Below are positions 6,506-10,508 of a DNA stretch of 10,508 bases, one piece after another. The notes under the pieces were generated by a model that saw nothing but the letters and a program-made list of their open reading frames with translations, had not been told where the DNA came from and did not search any database. The first letter of the stretch is position 1. The number at the start of each line of letters is the position of its first letter. The stretch covers positions 1 to 10,508 of the forward strand of contig JACQPO010000073.1 in the NCBI GenBank assembly GCA_016207545.1, written 5' to 3'. A program made the position numbers and the translations under genes. The stretch is from Methanobacteriota archaeon (GTDB taxonomy: Archaea; Thermoplasmatota; Thermoplasmata; RBG-16-68-12; EA-27).

Positions 6506-6528
6506 CGGGTTCGGAGGGGCTTCGGAAC

Positions 6529-6556
6529 CGAGCAAGGCTATTAAAGCCTTCGCTCG
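6529..6556. repeat. 28-bp inverted repeat centred on the L7Ae operon TATA box
   Basis: On the plus strand the arms are CGAGC-AAGGCT (6529-6539) and AGCCTT-C-GCTCG (6545-6556), separated by ATTAA. All eleven positions pair, with one unpaired C. The element begins 15 bp beyond the nitrilase stop and encloses the A/T core of the ribosomal operon promoter. It could be an operator for a dimeric regulator, or an RNA hairpin that ends the nitrilase transcript; no long U-tract follows it. Confidence 0.55.
6538..6546 (-). promoter_or_regulatory. TATA box of the rpl7ae-rps28e-rpl24e-ndk operon
   Basis: The minus strand reads CTTTAATAG in GC-rich surroundings. Its centre is about 78 bp before the L7Ae ATG, predicting a transcription start near 6515 and a leader of roughly 50 bases. 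That leader contains the candidate kink-turn and the Shine-Dalgarno. This contrasts with the leaderless promoters elsewhere in the window. Confidence 0.6.
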
Positions 6557-6571
6557 TAGACGGTCGCCAAC

Positions 6572-7384
6572 TCACGGCTTCTTCGCTTCAAGCAGGCGTC
6601 GGATGACCTCGAAGAATTCCGGTCGCGTGTCGCGGATCGTCGGGCGGAACTCCCGCGCGACGTCGAGGTGGCGCAGGTCCACGTCCGCCGCCACGACCTG
6701 CTCGTGGTGGTCCTTCGCCCTCCCGAGGTCCTCGCCCCGCGGCCCGATCGCTTGGGTGCCGCCGGAGAACACCTGGTTCAGCTCCGTGCCGACGAGGTTC
6801 GCGTATAACACGTACACGGCGTTCTCGATCGCGCGCGCGGGGAGGACCGCGTCGAAGAACTTCCGGCTCGTGTGGGGTGCCGCGCTGATGGCGGCGATCA
6901 CCTCGGCCCCCGCGAGCACGAGCGCCTTCGTCAGCTCGGGGAAGAACATGTCATAACAGATGAGGAGCCCGATCTTCCCGATCTTCGTGTCCGCGAGGAC
7001 GAGCTCGCTCCCACGGCCGAAGTAGACGTTCTCCTCGAACGGCCCGAAGTTCGCGAGGTAGATCTTCCGGTACGCCCACGTCGCCCCGTCCGGCGCGACG
7101 AGGACGGACGCGTTGTACAGCGTGCGTTCCGTCTCCTTGAGGGGCATCCCGAACACGACGTGCGTGCCGTTCTCCGCCGCCAATCGCTGGACCGCCTCGA
7201 CGCTCGGCCCATCGATCGGCTCCGCAAGCCGTGGAATCGCGTCGCGCGCCATGTACCCGCTCAGGTACAGCTCACCGAACAGCGTGAGGTCCGCCTCGGC
7301 CTCCCCGAGCACCTTCCCCATCTTGCGCAGGTTGTCCTCCTTCTTGCCGACGGAGGGCTCGAGTTGCGCGAGGATGGCCTTCAC
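6572..7384 (-). CDS. Carbon-nitrogen hydrolase (nitrilase superfamily)
   Basis: A 270-residue nitrilase-fold amidohydrolase; the family hydrolyses non-peptide C-N bonds in amides, carbamoyl groups or nitriles. The Glu-Lys-Cys triad is visible as Glu38 in LTLFGELYLSGY, Lys107 in YRKIYLANFGPFEE and Cys143 in GLLICYDMFFPE. A second Glu lies shortly after the Lys, as in the family. Length is standard. The specific substrate cannot be told; amides such as omega-amides or N-carbamoyl compounds are typical. The start is GTG at 7384, overlapping the stop of the zinc-ribbon membrane protein by four bases (GTGA), with GGAGG about seven bases upstream. In-frame codons further upstream to 7723 lie within the other gene and lack homology. 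Confidence 0.93.
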   Translation of the reverse strand: MKAILAQLEPSVGKKEDNLRKMGKVLGEAEADLTLFGELYLSGYMARDAIPRLAEPIDGPSVEAVQRLAAENGTHVVFGMPLKETERTLYNASVLVAPDGATWAYRKIYLANFGPFEENVYFGRGSELVLADTKIGKIGLLICYDMFFPELTKALVLAGAEVIAAISAAPHTSRKFFDAVLPARAIENAVYVLYANLVGTELNQVFSGGTQAIGPRGEDLGRAKDHHEQVVAADVDLRHLDVAREFRPTIRDTRPEFFEVIRRLLEAKKP

Positions 7385-7719
7385 GAGCTCGCCTCCGGAG
7401 CTCGCGCGGCGAGCACGCGTTCCTTCATGACGCGCACCCCCCAATTCGAGAAATAGTAACCGATGCCGAGGAACAGGACGAGCCACACGAGCCGCAGGCC
7501 AACGGTCGCGGTGAGTCCGCTCCACGGCGTGCCGTCCCAGAAGTACGGAATCAGGAGGAACAGCGCGCCCCCGAGGACCACGCTCCAGCCGACGACGATC
7601 TGCCACGGATACGGGACGTGCGCGACCTCGGCCTCCCGACCGCACCGCTCGCACCGGTTCCGCTCCACGCGGGATTTCATGCTCACATGGTGGCAATTCC
7701 CGCAGTAGACGAGCTTCAC
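7381..7719 (-). CDS. Zinc-ribbon protein with two transmembrane segments, unknown function
   Basis: A 112-residue protein opening with a zinc ribbon, CGNC (6-9) and CERC (23-26), followed by two hydrophobic segments at about residues 39-60 and 66-90, then a basic and Ala-rich tail. The ribbon would lie on one face of the membrane next to a helical hairpin. I do not recognise a named family. I chose GTG at 7719 because a TATA box sits about 27 bp upstream, matching a leaderless start, and because the CxxC ribbon begins five residues later; a TTG further upstream would place the promoter inside the gene. It shares four bases with the nitrilase gene, so the two are co-transcribed and translationally coupled. 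A functional link is possible but not shown. Confidence 0.8.
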   Translation of the reverse strand: MKLVYCGNCHHVSMKSRVERNRCERCGREAEVAHVPYPWQIVVGWSVVLGGALFLLIPYFWDGTPWSGLTATVGLRLVWLVLFLGIGYYFSNWGVRVMKERVLAARAPEASS

Positions 7720-7740
7720 GCATCCCGCGAGAGGCCCGCG

Positions 7741-7752
7741 CGACTTAAAGGC
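7741..7752 (-). promoter_or_regulatory. TATA box for the zinc-ribbon/nitrilase operon (leaderless)
   Basis: The minus strand reads GCCTTTAAGTCG. The A/T core is centred near 7746, about 27 bp before the GTG at 7719, and there is no Shine-Dalgarno between, so the transcript probably starts at the start codon. It is back-to-back with the tRNA promoter. Confidence 0.6.
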
Positions 7753-7767
7753 TCCGCCGCGAAGCAA

Positions 7768-7777
7768 CCTTTATCTC
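7768..7777 (+). promoter_or_regulatory. TATA box for tRNA-Glu
   Basis: The plus strand reads CCTTTATCTC, centred about 30 bp before the first base of the tRNA. The same CCTTTATC core recurs upstream of the protease gene. A short GGCGG/CCGCC hairpin at 7784-7796 lies between the promoter and the tRNA. Confidence 0.6.
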
Positions 7778-7801
7778 GAAATGGGCGGTAGCCGCCGCGG
7801 C

Positions 7802-7876
7802 GCTCCCGTAGTCTAGTCCGGTCAAGGATTGGGGCCTCTCGAGCCCCCGACGCGGGTTCAAATCCCGCCGGGAGCA
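7802..7876 (+). tRNA. tRNA-Glu, anticodon CTC
   Basis: A full cloverleaf folds by eye. The 7-bp acceptor stem GCTCCCG (7802-7808) pairs with CGGGAGC (7869-7875), with discriminator A at 7876. The anticodon stem GGGGC/GCCCC (7831-7835/7843-7847) encloses the loop CTCTCGA, giving anticodon CTC at 7838-7840. The T stem GCGGG/CCCGC (7852-7856/7864-7868) encloses TTCAAAT. The D arm (7811-7828) has TAGTCCGGTCAA and a short, partly wobble stem, as in many archaeal tRNA-Glu. CCA is not encoded and there is no intron. Confidence 0.96.
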
Positions 7877-7910
7877 CTCCCTCTCGAGGCATGGCCTAAC
7901 AACCTCGATA

Positions 7911-7919
7911 CCTTTATCG
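7911..7919 (+). promoter_or_regulatory. Putative TATA box for the secreted protease gene
   Basis: CCTTTATCG lies 59 bp before the protease ATG and repeats the core of the tRNA promoter. The predicted transcription start is near 7942, giving a leader of about 35 bases that contains GGGGGGTTGAGGGG just before the ATG, which may act as ribosome binding site. Confidence 0.5.
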
Positions 7920-7977
7920 TCGCGCGAGCGCGATACCCCCTCGTCGGGACGGCCGGTTGTCCTGGGGGGTTGAGGGG

Positions 7978-10508
7978 ATGCGGGACCATCTCTTGCTTCA
8001 GCGTGGCGGGCAGATCCGTCGGGAACGCTTTCAGCTCGCGTCGGTAGTTGCGGCGCTCCTTGCCATCGTGTTGGCGACGAGCGCGGTGCTCGCCATCCCG
8101 GGACCGACTCTTGCCGAGCCGACGTTCCCGGAGTCGATGCCCACGATTTTGCCCATCACGACACCGGACTACATGCGGTACGTCCAGGTGAACAACTTCC
8201 GGTTCGATCCGCTGGCGGCGAAGCCCGACATCCCTCCGGGACTCCGCTACGAAACCGTTCCCCGCGATCAGCCGGGCTACTACATCGTGCAGTTCAACGC
8301 ACCGGTCCGGCCGGAGATGAAGGTGGCGTTGGAGAGCACGGGCATCAGGATCCTGTACTACGTCAACTACAACGCGTTCGTCGTCCGCGCGGATGGCGCG
8401 ATGATCGAGCGCGCCCAGACGTTTTCCTTCTTCCGGTGGGCCGGCGTATTCGAACCCGCCTACAAGCTCAGCCCTCGGTTGTCGGAGCACTACGACGCAC
8501 TGCTCGCGGAGGCGATGGAAAAGAACCGTGAAGTCGTATCCGGAGGCGTCGCGGTTTCCAGTGCCGAGAACCCGTCCCCAAGGCTTTCGTCCCCGGGGAG
8601 TGACACGATACGGCCGCCCTCCGCGGGCGATTCTCCGCCCGCACAGGCACGCGGGTCCTCGCCCGCGACGGGAGCGACGACCCGATCGGGCCCCGTCTCC
8701 TCCCTCGATTTCCTCAAGGGCAGGGTCCGTCCGGACGCGCGCCTTCCCGTCCTGATCCTCACGTTCGAGAAGACGTGGGTGTCTTCCGTCGCTCGGGTCG
8801 TTTCCCAGATTGGCGGGACCGAGGTCGCCACGTTCGCGGGGGGCATGTTCGGGACCGTACGTGCGGAGGTCGATCGATCCGCGTTCGCGCGACTCGCTCG
8901 GCATGCGGGCGTGATGTGGATCGATCGGGAGACGCAGCCGTACGTGTTCAACGACATCGCCCGATGGGTTATCCAAAGCGCAGACGGCTCCACGTTCGCG
9001 ACCCCCGTGCACGACCAGGGGATCTATGGCACGGGGCAGATCGTCACGGTCGGGGACACGGGCATCGACTTCGAGCACGACGCGTTCGAAGACCCGTCCG
9101 TTCCGGCGCCCGGCCCGGGGCATCGGAAGGTCACGGACTACTATGTGCCGGGCAACGCGGGGGGCGACGGATCGGACCAGGGAATCAACCATGGAACGCA
9201 CGTGTCGGGTACCGTCGCGGGGGACGACGGAACGTGGGGCGTGTACGACGGGACCCCGGACGGATCGAACGGCGCCTCGGGGCCGCACGACGGGCAAGCG
9301 TTCGACGCGACCCTGCAGGTCCAAGACCTTTCCACGGACGGGTCCGGCATCTACCCGCCGTTTCCCTTCAACGACTTGTACCAGAAGGCCCTGGACCGCG
9401 CGTCCTTCATCCACACAAACAGCTGGGGGAGCTGTTGCGGGGAATACATCCCCGAGGCGGCGGACACGGACTCCTTCATCTGGACGAACCGGGAGTTCCT
9501 CGTCCTGTACGCGGCGGGCAACAGCGGGCCCTTCCTCGACACGATGAACCCGTTCGCGATTGCGAAGAACGTGATCGGGGTCGGCGCGACCGTGAACGGC
9601 GCGGGCAGGGAGGACCTGGCGGGCTTCAGCAGCCGGGGTCCCTCCACGGACGGTCGTCTGAAGCCCGACGTCACCGCGCCGGGCGTCTCGATTTGGTCTG
9701 CGGAAGGGTGCGACCCGGGCGGCCAGTGCGACACGTACTTTACGCTGAGCGGGACGAGTATGGCGACGCCGACCACGGCGGGGGCGGCCGCGCTCATCCG
9801 CCAGTACTACGTCGATGGCTGGTATGCGACGGGGACGCTCGAGCCCCCGAACGGGTTCACGCCGTCCGCGGCGCTCGTGAAGGCGACCCTGATCAACAGC
9901 GCGCGCGAGATGACGGGTGCCGGGGCGTACGACAACGGCGAGACCCGATACCCGAACTTCAACCAGGGATGGGGCCGAATCCTCCTCGACGATGCGCTCT
10001 TCTTCCAGGGCGATCCTCGCGGTCTCTTCGCCGACGACTACACGCTTGGCATTGACACGTCGGAGTTCGTGGCGTACGACGTCGCGATCGGAGACGCCTC
10101 CCTGCCCATCGAGGTCACCCTCGTCTGGTCGGACTACCCCGGGACGCCGTTCACGTCCCCCAACCTCGTGAACGACCTCGACCTCGTCGTGGTCGCGCCG
10201 AGCGGCACGGAGTACCGAGGCAACCAGTTCGAGGGGTATAACCCCGGCGAATCCCTCGCGGATCCCCTCAACGCGTCGGACCACCTAAACAACGTCGAAG
10301 GCGTCCTCGTGATCCCGGACGGCGAAGGCGCGGAACCCGAGGCCGGTCTCTGGACGGTCGAGGTGTCCGGATTCGACGTGCCCTTGGGCCCGCAGCCGTT
10401 CGCGCTCGTCGTGAGCGGCGGCATCGCCACGCAAAAGGGCATCGTCCAGATGGACAAGAACCGCTACCAGTCCACGGCGACCGTGAACCTGCGGGTCGTC
10501 GAGGGGCA
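7978..10508 (+). CDS. Secreted subtilisin-like serine protease (S8 family, Kp43-like), 3' end outside window
   Basis: 843 residues are visible with no stop. A basic N-terminus and hydrophobic stretch (about 20-41) form a signal peptide or anchor. A first prodomain-like module (about 100-167) has YYIVQFNAPV, NAFVVRA and FRWAGVFEPAYKLSP, typical of the N-terminus of this group. A Ser/Pro/Ala-rich linker (188-243) and a second module of similar pattern (about 257-325) follow. The catalytic domain (about 330-645) has Asp360 in VGDTGID, His408 in NHGTHVSG, oxyanion Asn515 in AAGNSG and Ser594 in SGTSMATP; ALDRASFIHTNSWGS is characteristic of Kp43-like subtilases. Cys486, 487, 578 and 584 could form disulfides. 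A beta-rich jelly-roll domain (about 680-815, VNDLDLVVVAPSG) precedes the start of another beta module. The enzyme probably degrades extracellular protein. The start is ATG at 7978. Confidence 0.95.
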   Translation, partial: MRDHLLLQRGGQIRRERFQLASVVAALLAIVLATSAVLAIPGPTLAEPTFPESMPTILPITTPDYMRYVQVNNFRFDPLAAKPDIPPGLRYETVPRDQPGYYIVQFNAPVRPEMKVALESTGIRILYYVNYNAFVVRADGAMIERAQTFSFFRWAGVFEPAYKLSPRLSEHYDALLAEAMEKNREVVSGGVAVSSAENPSPRLSSPGSDTIRPPSAGDSPPAQARGSSPATGATTRSGPVSSLDFLKGRVRPDARLPVLILTFEKTWVSSVARVVSQIGGTEVATFAGGMFGTVRAEVDRSAFARLARHAGVMWIDRETQPYVFNDIARWVIQSADGSTFATPVHDQGIYGTGQIVTVGDTGIDFEHDAFEDPSVPAPGPGHRKVTDYYVPGNAGGDGSDQGINHGTHVSGTVAGDDGTWGVYDGTPDGSNGASGPHDGQAFDATLQVQDLSTDGSGIYPPFPFNDLYQKALDRASFIHTNSWGSCCGEYIPEAADTDSFIWTNREFLVLYAAGNSGPFLDTMNPFAIAKNVIGVGATVNGAGREDLAGFSSRGPSTDGRLKPDVTAPGVSIWSAEGCDPGGQCDTYFTLSGTSMATPTTAGAAALIRQYYVDGWYATGTLEPPNGFTPSAALVKATLINSAREMTGAGAYDNGETRYPNFNQGWGRILLDDALFFQGDPRGLFADDYTLGIDTSEFVAYDVAIGDASLPIEVTLVWSDYPGTPFTSPNLVNDLDLVVVAPSGTEYRGNQFEGYNPGESLADPLNASDHLNNVEGVLVIPDGEGAEPEAGLWTVEVSGFDVPLGPQPFALVVSGGIATQKGIVQMDKNRYQSTATVNLRVVEG

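Noticed and set aside
7784..7796. GGCGG/CCGCC hairpin just upstream of tRNA-Glu
   Set aside because: Five pairs with a three-base loop in GC-rich DNA is likely chance; it could lie in a short tRNA leader but there is no support for a function.
7880..7888. Repeat of the tRNA anticodon-loop sequence CCTCTCGAG just after the tRNA
   Set aside because: Only nine bases, containing the palindrome CTCGAG that is frequent in this genome. No attachment-site duplication of the tRNA 3' end and no integrase gene are visible.
7858..10284. An 808-codon open frame on the minus strand opposite the protease
   Set aside because: It is a shadow of the protease gene in GC-rich DNA: composition is dominated by Arg, Val, Gly and Asp with no recognisable domain, while the opposite frame has complete S8 catalytic motifs. 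It would also run across the protease promoter region and into the tRNA.

Overview
This window is archaeal and GC-rich. The evidence is the gene set (L7Ae, S28e, L24e, an aIF2/aIF5B-type factor), several TATA boxes about 27-30 bp upstream of starts, and a tRNA without an encoded CCA end. The conserved archaeal cluster rpl7ae-rps28e-rpl24e-ndk-infB, strong GC3 bias, leaderless starts mixed with Shine-Dalgarno starts, and a secreted Kp43-type subtilase suggest a high-GC euryarchaeote, perhaps of the Thermoplasmata. That placement is inference.

Layout: most of the window (107-7719) is on the minus strand and reads from right to left. A promoter near 7746 drives a small zinc-ribbon membrane protein and, overlapping it by 4 bp, a nitrilase-fold hydrolase. 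Next comes the ribosomal operon, L7Ae, S28e, L24e (with a long C-terminal extension) and nucleoside diphosphate kinase, followed by a dimethylarginine dimethylaminohydrolase (DDAH) homologue placed between ndk and infB. The infB-type gene has its own leaderless promoter. It is tightly coupled to a 72-residue Cys/His protein and then to a two-domain GNAT acetyltransferase. A small four-helix membrane protein with its own probable promoter and a KaiC-like ATPase end the minus-strand block. At the extreme left a plus-strand frame ending in a Cys-rich tail may be the end of another gene.

On the plus strand, from 7768 to the right edge, lie tRNA-Glu(CTC) and a large secreted S8 serine protease that runs off the window. 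The protease has two prodomain-like modules joined by a Ser/Pro-rich linker, a complete Asp/His/Ser catalytic site, a C-terminal beta-rich domain and the beginning of another module.

The most interesting signals are regulatory. The L7Ae leader holds a GNRA-capped hairpin flanked by GA/GA dinucleotides, with a box C-like TGATGA on one side and the ribosome binding site on the other. This is a candidate kink-turn through which L7Ae could control its own operon. The TATA box of the same operon sits in the middle of a 28-bp inverted repeat. The L24e extension and the DDAH gene inside a core translation cluster are the main coding oddities. I found no CRISPR array, insertion sequence, prophage or intein.
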